Virus record (IMG/VR): IMGVR_UViG_3300017768_002643
Location: 1 to 22,374 of that record
DNA length: 22,374 bases
Source of the DNA: a virus
Strand: one strand, 5' to 3'
The translations under genes were made by a program, and so were the position numbers. Within the stretch, counting starts at the first letter, position 1; each line of letters begins with the position of its first letter. Below are positions 7,624 to 15,913 of the stretch, one piece after another. The notes beneath the pieces are model-generated. The model was not told where the DNA came from, ran no database searches, and was given only the letters and a program-made list of their open reading frames with translations.

Positions 7624-9084
7624 ATGAATAAAAGTTTTAAACACCTTCCTCAAGACAAAAGGAAGAAGATATTATTAATATGCGATGATATAAGAGTTCA
7701 TTCAGGTGTTGCTACTGTAGGTAAAGAAATTGTAATTGCTACAGCTCAACATTTCAACTGGATACAAATGGGAGGTGCTATTAAACACCCAGATCAAGGT
7801 AAATTATTCGATATTAGTACTAGTGTAAATGAAGAAGCTGGTATTAATGATTCTAGTGTTAGAATATTTTGTACAGATCAATATGGTAATGAACAAATTC
7901 TTAGATCAGTACTAAAAGCTGAAAAACCAGATGCTGTAATGTTAATTACAGATCCTAGATATTTTAGTTATATTTGGGCAATGGAGAATGAAATTAGAAA
8001 ACAATGCCCTATTGCTTACTTAAACATTTGGGATGATTACCCAGCTCCAATGTATAATCAACCATATTATAGAGCATGTGATTTATTAATGGGTATTTCT
8101 AAACAAACAGTTAATATCAATAAATTAGTATTAAAAGATTGTGATAATAGTAAGAGAGTATTTAAATATGTACCTCATGGTTTAAAACATGATGGTAAAG
8201 ATTCTTACATTCCATTAGATGAAAATGATGAAGGAATGTTATCATTTAGAAAAAAATTCTTTAAAATTAATAATAATAAAGATGTTGATTTTGTTTTATT
8301 CTTTAATTCAAGAAACATTCGTAGAAAACAAATTCCTGATGCTATGATGGCATATAGAAGTTTCTTAGACAGTTTACCTAAAGAAAAAGCAGATAAAACT
8401 AGATTTATATTACATACAGAAGGATCTACTGATGCTGGTACTGATTTATATGCTGTAAAAGAATATCTATTTGATGAGCATTACGAAAAAAATATAGTAT
8501 TTTCTCATGAAAAACTAACAAGAGAACAATTAAATTATCTATATAATATAGCTGATGTTCAAATTCTTCTAACTTCAAATGAAGGATGGGGATTAACAAT
8601 TACAGAAGCAGTATTAGCAGGAACACCTACAATAGCAAATGTAACAGGTGGAATGCAAGATCAAATGAGATTTGTAGATGAAAATGGAGAATGGTTCACC
8701 CCAAGTGCTGATGTACCTTCTAATCATAGAGGCACATATAAAGAACATGGTGAATGGACATTTCCAGTTTATCCAACAAGTAGATCAATTCAAGGATCAC
8801 CTCCAACACCTTATATCTATGATGATAGATGTAAATGGGAAGATGCTGAAGCTAGAATTAAAGAATGTTATGAATTAGGTAGAGCTGAATTAAAACGTAG
8901 AGGTAAAGTAGGTAGAGAATGGTTCTTAGGTGATGAAGCTGGATTTACAGCTGACCATCAAGGAGCTAGAGTTGTAGAAGCGTTTACTGAATTATTTAAA
9001 ATTTGGGAACCTAGAAATGATTTCGATATAGTAAATGCCACTGAGTATAAAGGTAAGTTTTTAAACCATAAAATAAATTATTAA
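7624..9084 (+). CDS. Glycosyltransferase, GT-B fold, GT4-like
   Basis: This 486-residue transferase has the two-Rossmann GT-B layout. The N-terminal half starts 'KILLICDDIRVHSGVATVGKEI' (15-36), the acceptor side. The C-terminal half has 'FVLFFNSRNIRRKQIPDAM' (223-241) and the donor-binding E-x7-E motif 'EGWGLTITE' (E320, E328), followed by 'GTPTIANVTGGMQD'. This is the GT4 pattern for retaining transfer from a nucleotide sugar. It has no signal or membrane segment, so it acts in the cytoplasm. It is the first gene of the glycan block, and its stop overlaps the start of the next transferase by one base. Donor and acceptor are unknown. Confidence 0.9.
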   Translation: MNKSFKHLPQDKRKKILLICDDIRVHSGVATVGKEIVIATAQHFNWIQMGGAIKHPDQGKLFDISTSVNEEAGINDSSVRIFCTDQYGNEQILRSVLKAEKPDAVMLITDPRYFSYIWAMENEIRKQCPIAYLNIWDDYPAPMYNQPYYRACDLLMGISKQTVNINKLVLKDCDNSKRVFKYVPHGLKHDGKDSYIPLDENDEGMLSFRKKFFKINNNKDVDFVLFFNSRNIRRKQIPDAMMAYRSFLDSLPKEKADKTRFILHTEGSTDAGTDLYAVKEYLFDEHYEKNIVFSHEKLTREQLNYLYNIADVQILLTSNEGWGLTITEAVLAGTPTIANVTGGMQDQMRFVDENGEWFTPSADVPSNHRGTYKEHGEWTFPVYPTSRSIQGSPPTPYIYDDRCKWEDAEARIKECYELGRAELKRRGKVGREWFLGDEAGFTADHQGARVVEAFTELFKIWEPRNDFDIVNATEYKGKFLNHKINY

Positions 9085-10382
9085 TGAATAAACCAGAATT
9101 TGTAATAAGCGCACCATTTGACACTTATAGTGGTTATGGAGCAAGATCAAGAGATTTAATTAAATCAATTATCGATTTAGATAAGTATGACGTTAAATTA
9201 CTTCCGCAAATGTGGGGTAATACAGCTTGGGGATTCTGTGATGACCATGAAGAATGGGCATATTTAAGAGATCACCAAATAGAAGGTGTTAAGCAAGGTG
9301 AAAAGCCAAATATTTGGATGCAAGTAACAATACCAAGTGAATTTACACCTATAGGAGAATATAATATTGGAGCAACAGCTGGTATTGAAAGTACCCAATG
9401 TGATCCTAGTTGGATTGATGGTTTAAATAGAATGGATATGAATTGGGTTTCATCAAAACATGCTAAACAAGTATTTGCATCTATGAAATTCGAACAACGT
9501 AATAAACAAAATAATATCCTAGTTAAAACTATACAATTAGAAAAACCAATTCATGTTGTATTTGAAGGTGCTGACATTAACACTTACAAACATTTACCTA
9601 AAGTAGATCTTGATTTATCATCAGTTAAAGAATCATTTAATTATCTATTTGTAGGTCATTGGATGCAAGGTGATTTAGGACATGATAGAAAGAATGTTGG
9701 TTTAATGGTTAAAGAATTTTTTGAAACATGGAAAGGTAAAAAACAAAGACCTGGATTGATTCTAAAAACAACTATGGGTAAAGATAGTTATTTAAGTGAA
9801 GATATAATCTTAAAGAAAATTAAACAAATAAAAGATTCAATAGGAGGTGATTTACCAAATGTTTATGTAATGACAGGTGAATTAAGTAATTCACAATTAA
9901 ATGAGTTATATAATCATCCTAAAGTAAAAGCAATGATTTGCTATACTAAAGGTGAAGGGTTTGGTAGACCATTAATGGAATTTGGATTTAGTAAAAAACC
10001 AATTATATGCTCAGGATGGTCTGGTCATTTAGATTTTTTAAATCCAACATTTACTTATTTACTGCCTGGTGAACTTGAGAATGTTCATAAAAGTGCTGCT
10101 AATAATTGGTTAAAAGAAGAAGCACAATGGTTTAAACCTAGTTTAAGTCATGGTAGAAAAGCAATGAAAGAAGTATTTCAAAATTATAAAAAATGGGTTG
10201 TTAAAGGTAAACAACAAGGACATTATCTTAAAACTAATTTTACATTAGAAAAAATGGGTGAATTAGTAGATAATATTTTGAAACATAATTTACCTGAGTT
10301 TAAACCTAAAGCTCAACAAGTAGAACTAAATATGCCTACTAATATTAATACTGGGGGCGTTAGTTTACCAACTATAAAATAA
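9084..10382 (+). CDS. Glycosyltransferase, GT-B fold, second copy type
   Basis: A 432-residue GT-B enzyme different from the previous one. The N-terminus, 'FVISAPFDTYSGYGARSRDLI' in outline (6-26), has the glycine-rich acceptor loop. The C-terminal domain contains 'YLFVGHWMQGDLGHDRKNV' (187-205) and the E-x7-E motif 'EGFGRPLME' (E291, E299), with 'KPIICSGWSGHLDFL' after it. The last 25 residues are a polar tail without a clear fold. It overlaps the previous gene by one base. The pair may add successive sugars to one glycan. The 'GFGRPLMEF' word occurs in phage and bacterial polysaccharide transferases; exact specificity is not visible. Confidence 0.9.
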   Translation: MNKPEFVISAPFDTYSGYGARSRDLIKSIIDLDKYDVKLLPQMWGNTAWGFCDDHEEWAYLRDHQIEGVKQGEKPNIWMQVTIPSEFTPIGEYNIGATAGIESTQCDPSWIDGLNRMDMNWVSSKHAKQVFASMKFEQRNKQNNILVKTIQLEKPIHVVFEGADINTYKHLPKVDLDLSSVKESFNYLFVGHWMQGDLGHDRKNVGLMVKEFFETWKGKKQRPGLILKTTMGKDSYLSEDIILKKIKQIKDSIGGDLPNVYVMTGELSNSQLNELYNHPKVKAMICYTKGEGFGRPLMEFGFSKKPIICSGWSGHLDFLNPTFTYLLPGELENVHKSAANNWLKEEAQWFKPSLSHGRKAMKEVFQNYKKWVVKGKQQGHYLKTNFTLEKMGELVDNILKHNLPEFKPKAQQVELNMPTNINTGGVSLPTIK

Positions 10383-10387
10383 ATAAT

Positions 10388-10870
10388 ATGGCACAATATG
10401 ATGAAATTATAAATTGCCCTAAATCAGGAGGTGATTTATGTTATAAAGTTGAAATTAATAATAACGTTACTAATTACATGAGTATATCTTGTGGTTTTTG
10501 GACTAACAGTTTAATGAAAGAAGGTGAAGAATTCTTTGAGTTACAAATGAGTGAATTACCTGAATTATATAAAGATTTAGCTTGGAAAGACCCAAAAACA
10601 GAATTAGTTTGGCTACCAAATACTATAAATACAGATGCTGGGATGGTATTTGCTGATGGTAAAAATTCTGATAGTTGGAATTGGGCAGCTGTTAAATCAA
10701 CTCGACAATATAAAATGCCTGAAGGAGCAACTGTTGTGGATATGGAACAACCAGAATTCAAACCAGATATGACTACATTAAAGCATTTTAAAGAACGTGA
10801 TTATATGGAAGCTTTAGATTATTTAGGAATATTAACAACTCCAAAACCAGTAGTTAATAATGAAGATTAG
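10388..10870 (+). CDS. Hypothetical protein, 160 aa, within the glycan block
   Basis: I do not recognise a named family. The N-terminus, 'INCPKSGGDLCYKVEINNNVTNYMSISCGFWTN' in part (8-40), has cysteines at 10, 18 and 35 that recall a small metal-binding or disulfide-like fold, but a full zinc ligand set is not clear. The middle is acidic and aromatic, with repeated 'W' positions, and 'DPKTELVWLPNTIN' follows. The C-terminus is helical, then polar. It has no signal peptide or membrane segment. It sits between a GT-B and a GT-A gene and overlaps the latter by 11 bases. It could be a structural or accessory protein unrelated to glycan synthesis. Confidence 0.75.
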   Translation: MAQYDEIINCPKSGGDLCYKVEINNNVTNYMSISCGFWTNSLMKEGEEFFELQMSELPELYKDLAWKDPKTELVWLPNTINTDAGMVFADGKNSDSWNWAAVKSTRQYKMPEGATVVDMEQPEFKPDMTTLKHFKERDYMEALDYLGILTTPKPVVNNED

Positions 10871-11483
10871 TTATGCAATAACAGTTTGTAATGAATTAGA
10901 TGAGATAACTCGTTTATTAAATTTTCTTATAAAGAAAAAACGTAAGCAAGATGAAATAATTATTTTATTTGATAAAAAGAATGGTACACCTGAGGTTTGG
11001 AATCGTTTAAGTGAATTAAAAGGTGATGATTGTTGTGAATATCATGCTAAAACGTTTAAACACCATTTTGCTGATTGGAAAAATCAATTAACAGATTTAT
11101 GTAGTGGTGATTATATATTTCAAATTGATGCTGATGAAATACCTCATGATATTTTAATTGAACAATTACCTACTATATTAGAAGGTAATCCTGATAATGA
11201 AGTTTATTTAACACCAAGAGTTAACACAGTAAAAGGTTTAACTAAAGAATATATCGATAAATGGAGATGGAATGTTGACTCAGAAGATAGAGTTAATTGG
11301 CCTGATTATCAATGGCGTATTTGGAAAAATAAACCAGAAATTAGATGGGTAAATAAAGTACATGAAAAACTAGAAGGATTTAAAACCTATGCTCCATTAC
11401 CTGCTTTACCTGAGTTAGCTTTATATCACCCTAAAACAATACAAAAACAAATTAAACAAAATAATTATTACGATACATTATGA
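10860..11483 (+). CDS. Glycosyltransferase, GT-A fold, GT2-like
   Basis: A short 207-residue GT-A transferase. It begins 'ISYAITVCNELDEITRLLNFL' in outline (3-23), the GT2 entry motif. The D-x-D metal site is 'QIDADE' (D90, D92), after 'GDYIF'. A later 'VNKVHEKLEGF' segment resembles the catalytic-loop region of small GT2 proteins. GT2 enzymes of this size usually invert and transfer a single sugar. It overlaps the previous gene by 11 bases and the next by four bases (ATGA). No membrane helices follow, unlike processive GT2 synthases. Confidence 0.87.
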   Translation: MKISYAITVCNELDEITRLLNFLIKKKRKQDEIIILFDKKNGTPEVWNRLSELKGDDCCEYHAKTFKHHFADWKNQLTDLCSGDYIFQIDADEIPHDILIEQLPTILEGNPDNEVYLTPRVNTVKGLTKEYIDKWRWNVDSEDRVNWPDYQWRIWKNKPEIRWVNKVHEKLEGFKTYAPLPALPELALYHPKTIQKQIKQNNYYDTL

Positions 11484-12997
11484 ATATAAATCAAGAAGGA
11501 GTATTACTAGAAGAATTAAGATCAAAACATTCATTTGACTTAAATATTGTTGATCAATTAGATAAAGAATTTGGTGATGATTATTATGATTTAGTAGAAG
11601 AATATAATAATTTTTGGGACAATGGTTATTTCGAACAAGTAAAAACCCAATCATCAGGTGGAGCGGGTCATATTGCAGGAGCAGGCCCAATTGATTATAA
11701 TGAAGGTAAAATAATTTATTTATTCATTAGAACTAAACAACCTAAAAACGTAATGGAAATTGGTTTTGCAAGTGGTTGTTCATCAGCTGTAATTGCTAAG
11801 GCATTAGAAATGAATGGTGAAGGTAAATTATATACTGTAGATCTTAAAGAAAACCCTGGTATGTCAGCAAACCCTGATAATGATCAAGAAAAAGTTTGGA
11901 GAATAGATTATTTTAATGAATATGTTGATAAAGGAATTATTATACCAACATATCCTAAAGATGCAATTGATTATTTAAATGAATTTGATACAAATATTCC
12001 TATTGATTTAGTATTTACTGATGGTGGTCACGAACCAGAATTTTGCTATCCAGTAGCTACTAAATTAAAAGAATTATATCCACAAGCATTACATTTATAT
12101 CATGAATGGTCATTTTCACCTTTAACATTAAATAAAGCTAAAAGTTATATTTCAATAGGTGCAAATTTAAATCACCAAAAGTTTGCTGAAAGAGAAGCAT
12201 TTGAAAGAATATTTAGCTATAAAAATTATGAACATTATGGTTTTTATGGTAGTTGTGGTTTAGGTGTAGTTAAACCTCGTAAACAACCAAATTCAGGTGC
12301 TATAAAAGTATATTATAGATTATCAAATTTTGAAGCTGGTATGTCTAAAAAGAAAATACCTAATGCTACTAAACAACATTGTTTAGAAAATTGTATTAAT
12401 GTTTTTGGTAAAGATAATATAACAATTATAGGTGATACTTTAAATGAAGAAACTAAGAAATTTGTTATTAAAAAAGAACTAAAATTAGTTGAAGTAGAAA
12501 ATGGAACAGGATCAGGTACATTTAGAGATGCTTTAGATTTAGCCATTCAAGAAAATAATAGTGGTGAAATGGTTTATTTATTAGAAGATGATTTCTTACA
12601 TTTACCTCACTCAGATAAATTATTAGAAGAAGGTATAACTAGAGCACCATTATACACTACATTATATGACCACCCAGATAAGTACATCAATAAAGATCAA
12701 GGTGGTAATCCTCAAATAGAACAAAGGGGTGAAGTTACTAGGTTAATTAAAACAGATTCCGTACATTGGAAGTTAACAAATAGTACCGTTATGAGTTTTG
12801 CTTGTAGAGTTGAACGTTTAATTGAAGATCATGATTTACTAATGAAATATTCTAGTAATAATATAACAGATTCATACGGTTTATTTACTGAATTAAGTCA
12901 AACAAAACAAATAGGTGTATTAAGCTCAGTACCTGGTTACTCAACACATTGTGAAGCAGCTTGGTTAACACCATTAACAAATTGGAACGTAATATGA
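11480..12997 (+). CDS. Fusion of SAM methyltransferase and GT-A glycosyltransferase domains
   Basis: A 505-residue two-domain protein. Residues about 75-265 form a class I SAM methyltransferase: motif I 'VMEIGFASGCSSA' (91-103), 'YTVDLK' acidic strand end (118-123) and 'IDLVFTDGGHEPEF' (175-188), close to the CmcI/Methyltransf_24 type. After a short linker near 266-274, residues 275-505 look like a GT-A fold: 'IKVYYRLSNFEAGM' start, 'MVYLLEDDFLH' with acidic E369, D370, D371 as the metal site, and 'GTGSGTFRDAL' before it. Each domain has a free-standing counterpart nearby in the block. It would glycosylate and methylate the same glycan. The stop overlaps the next start (ATGA). The domain boundary is approximate. 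Confidence 0.82.
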   Translation: MNINQEGVLLEELRSKHSFDLNIVDQLDKEFGDDYYDLVEEYNNFWDNGYFEQVKTQSSGGAGHIAGAGPIDYNEGKIIYLFIRTKQPKNVMEIGFASGCSSAVIAKALEMNGEGKLYTVDLKENPGMSANPDNDQEKVWRIDYFNEYVDKGIIIPTYPKDAIDYLNEFDTNIPIDLVFTDGGHEPEFCYPVATKLKELYPQALHLYHEWSFSPLTLNKAKSYISIGANLNHQKFAEREAFERIFSYKNYEHYGFYGSCGLGVVKPRKQPNSGAIKVYYRLSNFEAGMSKKKIPNATKQHCLENCINVFGKDNITIIGDTLNEETKKFVIKKELKLVEVENGTGSGTFRDALDLAIQENNSGEMVYLLEDDFLHLPHSDKLLEEGITRAPLYTTLYDHPDKYINKDQGGNPQIEQRGEVTRLIKTDSVHWKLTNSTVMSFACRVERLIEDHDLLMKYSSNNITDSYGLFTELSQTKQIGVLSSVPGYSTHCEAAWLTPLTNWNVI

Positions 12998-13794
12998 TAA
13001 GTTTAATTATACCATCTTACAGAAATGCTGATTATTTAGATATATGTTTACAATCAGCTATTGAACAACAAGAAAATAAGAATGAAATTATAGTTGCTAT
13101 AGATGGTTTTATAGAAGAAAGTCAATACGTCTTAGACAAATATAAAGATGATATTAAAGTACTTGATTTAGGTGAAAATCAAGGTATGCAAACAGCTTTA
13201 AATCTAGCTGTTATGAATGCTAATAATGAAAAAATATTTATTATAAATGATGATAATGTACTTTGTAGTGGATGGGATACAGCTATTGAATATAGCTTAA
13301 ATGAAAATAGTGTATTAACATTAAATCAAATTGAACCAACAGGACCAGGTATATTTCAATTTCCAGTTAAAGATTTTGGACGTAATCCTAAAGAATTTGA
13401 TTATGAAGCATTTATTAAATATGAAAAAACAATTAAACGAGATAGTTTAACTCTAGATGGTGGCATTTTCCCATTTGCAATGTATAAGAAAGATTATATG
13501 ATTGTAGGTGGTTTTGACACTATGTATAAGTCTCCCTTTATATGTGATTGGGATTTCTTTCTAAAATTAGATCTAAATGGTATCGGCTTTACCAGAACAC
13601 ATCAAGCGCACCTATATCATTTTGGTAGCACAGCTACTAAGAATGGAAAAGAAGGTGAAAAGTTTAGAGCTACAGAAGGACCTGCCGCCCAAGTATTTAT
13701 GTACAAATGGGGAATACCGCCTCAAATATTTGATAATCTATCTCATAACCCAAAAGATAATAAAGTAATAAAAGGAATAAAATATGGAGCATAA
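12994..13794 (+). CDS. Glycosyltransferase, GT2 family
   Basis: A 266-residue GT-A transferase with the GT2 start 'ISLIIPSYRNADYLDICL' (2-19), 'IVAIDGF' (33-39) and the metal site 'INDDNVL' (D86, D87). 'GGFDTMYKSPFICDWDFFLKL' is the conserved GG-F and D-W-D/E-D region that sits in the acceptor-binding C-terminal part of many GT2 enzymes. A longer reading frame from a TTG at 12961 exists, but I choose the ATG at 12994. It gives the proper GT2 N-terminus and overlaps the previous stop as ATGA, a spacing used by other genes here. It overlaps the next gene by 11 bases. Confidence 0.88.
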   Translation: MISLIIPSYRNADYLDICLQSAIEQQENKNEIIVAIDGFIEESQYVLDKYKDDIKVLDLGENQGMQTALNLAVMNANNEKIFIINDDNVLCSGWDTAIEYSLNENSVLTLNQIEPTGPGIFQFPVKDFGRNPKEFDYEAFIKYEKTIKRDSLTLDGGIFPFAMYKKDYMIVGGFDTMYKSPFICDWDFFLKLDLNGIGFTRTHQAHLYHFGSTATKNGKEGEKFRATEGPAAQVFMYKWGIPPQIFDNLSHNPKDNKVIKGIKYGA

Positions 13795-14359
13795 TATAAA
13801 TGTAATCGATAAGTTTTTAGGTACATTAGAATACGCAGACAGACCAGATTCAAAATCAGAATTATTAGTAGAATCTTATTTATCAATTAAAAATATAATC
13901 GAAAAAACAAACCCTAGAGCAATATTAGAATTAGGATTTAATAGAGGATGTAGTGCAGCAATGTTTGCTTATGCAGCACCAACTAGAGAAATTGTTAGTA
14001 TAGATCATTATTCAAATAATCAAATTAAAAGAAATGCTAAAAGAATACAAACATTACATAAGCATTTTCATTTTATTCGTTTAAATCATAATGGTATAAT
14101 TCCTGAATATGGTAAATCATGGAAAGGTAAATTTGATTTAATTTATATAAATGGAGATAAAGACCAAAAATCCATTAAAAGAGATATATTGGCTGCAATA
14201 GAATTAAATACTAAAACAATTGTATTAGACCAGTATAACCATGAGGATATTAAACCTATTTATGACAAATATATTAGTTTATTTAAACTAACTAAAGTAA
14301 AAACATATAATACAAGTAACGGATTAATTTTATTAAGAAACTCACAATATGCAGGATAA
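13784..14359 (+). CDS. SAM-dependent methyltransferase, class I
   Basis: A 191-residue Rossmann methyltransferase. Motif I is 'ILELGFNRGCSAAM' (47-60), the acidic end of strand 2 is 'VSIDHY' with D74, and 'FDLIYINGDKDQKS' follows with the metal/catalytic-type acidic residues. This matches the Methyltransf_24 group, whose members often methylate sugars or small molecules. It resembles the N-terminal half of the fusion protein two genes upstream, so the two may have a shared origin or act on neighbouring positions of one glycan. Its start overlaps the GT2 gene by 11 bases, and its end overlaps the epimerase start by 11 bases. Confidence 0.85.
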   Translation: MEHNINVIDKFLGTLEYADRPDSKSELLVESYLSIKNIIEKTNPRAILELGFNRGCSAAMFAYAAPTREIVSIDHYSNNQIKRNAKRIQTLHKHFHFIRLNHNGIIPEYGKSWKGKFDLIYINGDKDQKSIKRDILAAIELNTKTIVLDQYNHEDIKPIYDKYISLFKLTKVKTYNTSNGLILLRNSQYAG

Positions 14360-15368
14360 AAATGTATTAATAACAGGTGTAGCAGGCTTATTAGGTAGTA
14401 GATTAGCTGATTGGATTATAGAAAACACAGATTATAATGTAATTGGTATTGATGATTTAAGTGGTGGCTATTTAGAAAATGTTCATAGTGATGTTAAATT
14501 GTATAATAATGATTTAGCAACAGAGGATATAGAACATATATTTGATTTTCATAATATTGAGTATGTATTTCATTTTGCTGCTTATGCTGCTGAAGGATTA
14601 TCGCCTTTTATACGTACATTTAATTATGATAATAACTTAAAAGCAACAGCCCGCATAGTTAATGAATGTATAAAGGCTAATGTTAAAAGATTGGTATTTA
14701 CGTCTACATTAGCTGTTTATGGTCATGGTGAAGGAGGTATATTTGATGAAAATCAACAACAAGCACCAATTGATCCTTATGGAGTAGCAAAATATGCTTG
14801 TGAAATGGATATTCAAATTGCTAATGAACAACATGGATTAGATTATTGCATAATCAGACCTCATAACGTTTATGGTGTTAAACAAAATATTTGGGATAAA
14901 TATAGAAATGTGCTTGGTATTTGGATGTATCAATACTTAAAACATAAACCATTAACCATATTTGGTGATGGTGAACAAACAAGAGCGTTTAGTTTTATAG
15001 ATGATTCATTAGAACCATTATGGAATGCAGCTATTAAAGATGAAGCATCATGCCAAATAATTAATTTAGGCGGTGTTAAAGAATATTCTATAACTGAAGC
15101 AGCTGAAACATTAGTTGATGTAATACAGGAAGAAGAAGGTATGGATAATTTTGAAATACCAATTGAATATTTAGAAGGTAGACATGAAGTAAAACATGCT
15201 ATTCCTACATGGCAAAAATCAATTGACATATTAGGATTTGAACATAAAACGGATTTAAAAGAAGGTTTAAGACAAATGTGGAAATGGGTTAGAACACAAC
15301 CTATGAGAGACCAATTTGTATGGCCTAGTTATGAATTAGATAACGGTATTTATAGCTTTTGGAAATGA
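14349..15368 (+). CDS. NAD-dependent nucleotide-sugar epimerase/dehydratase
   Basis: A 339-residue extended short-chain dehydrogenase. 'VLITGVAGLLGSRL' near the N-terminus is the NAD(P)-binding G-x-x-G-x-x-G loop, 'YGVAKYACE' supplies the catalytic Tyr-x3-Lys pair, and 'IIRPHNVYG' and 'FGDGEQTRAFSFIDD' are standard motifs of UDP-sugar 4-epimerases. The start is at the common position. The last 25 residues, ending near 'GIYSFWK', are an extra tail also seen in some capsule epimerases. It would interconvert sugar nucleotides, such as UDP-glucose/galactose or the UDP-uronates, for the transferases around it. Exact substrate is not resolvable. Confidence 0.9.
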   Translation: MQDKNVLITGVAGLLGSRLADWIIENTDYNVIGIDDLSGGYLENVHSDVKLYNNDLATEDIEHIFDFHNIEYVFHFAAYAAEGLSPFIRTFNYDNNLKATARIVNECIKANVKRLVFTSTLAVYGHGEGGIFDENQQQAPIDPYGVAKYACEMDIQIANEQHGLDYCIIRPHNVYGVKQNIWDKYRNVLGIWMYQYLKHKPLTIFGDGEQTRAFSFIDDSLEPLWNAAIKDEASCQIINLGGVKEYSITEAAETLVDVIQEEEGMDNFEIPIEYLEGRHEVKHAIPTWQKSIDILGFEHKTDLKEGLRQMWKWVRTQPMRDQFVWPSYELDNGIYSFWK

Positions 15369-15913
15369 AAAAAATAAAAATAGATAAAGAATTAGGTAGA
15401 CCAATTATGGATTGGATTAATGATAATAGTGATAATTTAGAAACACTACTACCAGAAAGACCCCCTCATGATGGTTATATTATAGGTGCTCAACATTTAA
15501 ATATTAAAGATGATGCTTTAATTGATAGTGGATTTCCTTATTATACATTAAAGGAATTAAATAAACATATATTAAAAGAATATGGGTTAAGCACAAAAAC
15601 ACCTCATGACCCAGCTAATGGAATATTTTTATCTTATTCAACTAAAGGACATTCGGTTTATATCCATAAAGATAAAAACGCGGATGAAAATCATACTCAT
15701 GTTAGGTTTAATTATATGTTAAATAAATCTGTAGGAGGTGATCCAGTTATATCAGATAAAAAAACCATGATTAAAGAAGGTGAAGTATGGGTTTGTGTAG
15801 CGGGAAAATACTTTCATGGCACTACTGAGGTTACAGGTAAAAAACCAAGAGTAATGATTAGTTTTGGTCATAAAATAAAAAATAAAGTTTTACAAAAATT
15901 AGAATCAGAATGA
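15365..15913 (+). CDS. 2OG-Fe(II) oxygenase family protein
   Basis: A 182-residue protein with a plausible facial triad: H101 and D103 in 'YIHKDK', H151 in 'YFHGTTE', then R162 in 'KPRVMISF' to bind 2-oxoglutarate. The order and spacing (H-x-D, about 48 residues, H, then R 11 residues on) fit a short double-stranded beta-helix hydroxylase. Such enzymes hydroxylate a carbon using O2 and 2-oxoglutarate. The start is ATG 15365, overlapping the epimerase stop as ATGA; a TTG at 15359 is rejected. It lies between two sugar-nucleotide genes, so it may oxidise a sugar or lipid of the glycan. Related small oxygenases are common in marine T4-like phages. Confidence 0.78.
   Translation: MKKIKIDKELGRPIMDWINDNSDNLETLLPERPPHDGYIIGAQHLNIKDDALIDSGFPYYTLKELNKHILKEYGLSTKTPHDPANGIFLSYSTKGHSVYIHKDKNADENHTHVRFNYMLNKSVGGDPVISDKKTMIKEGEVWVCVAGKYFHGTTEVTGKKPRVMISFGHKIKNKVLQKLESE

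Noticed and set aside
8678-8878. A short plus-strand frame inside the first GT-B gene, and a similar one at 13577-13768
   Set aside because: Both are out-of-frame shadows of well-supported glycosyltransferases with no own start signal.
12961-12996. TTG start for the GT2 gene, and TTG 15359 for the oxygenase
   Set aside because: The ATGs at 12994 and 15365 overlap the previous stops as ATGA and give N-termini that fit the families.
14736-14743. TATATTTG inside the epimerase gene as a promoter
   Set aside because: The second box is a perfect match, but there is no TTTG-like box 19-21 bases upstream and no TCG before it.
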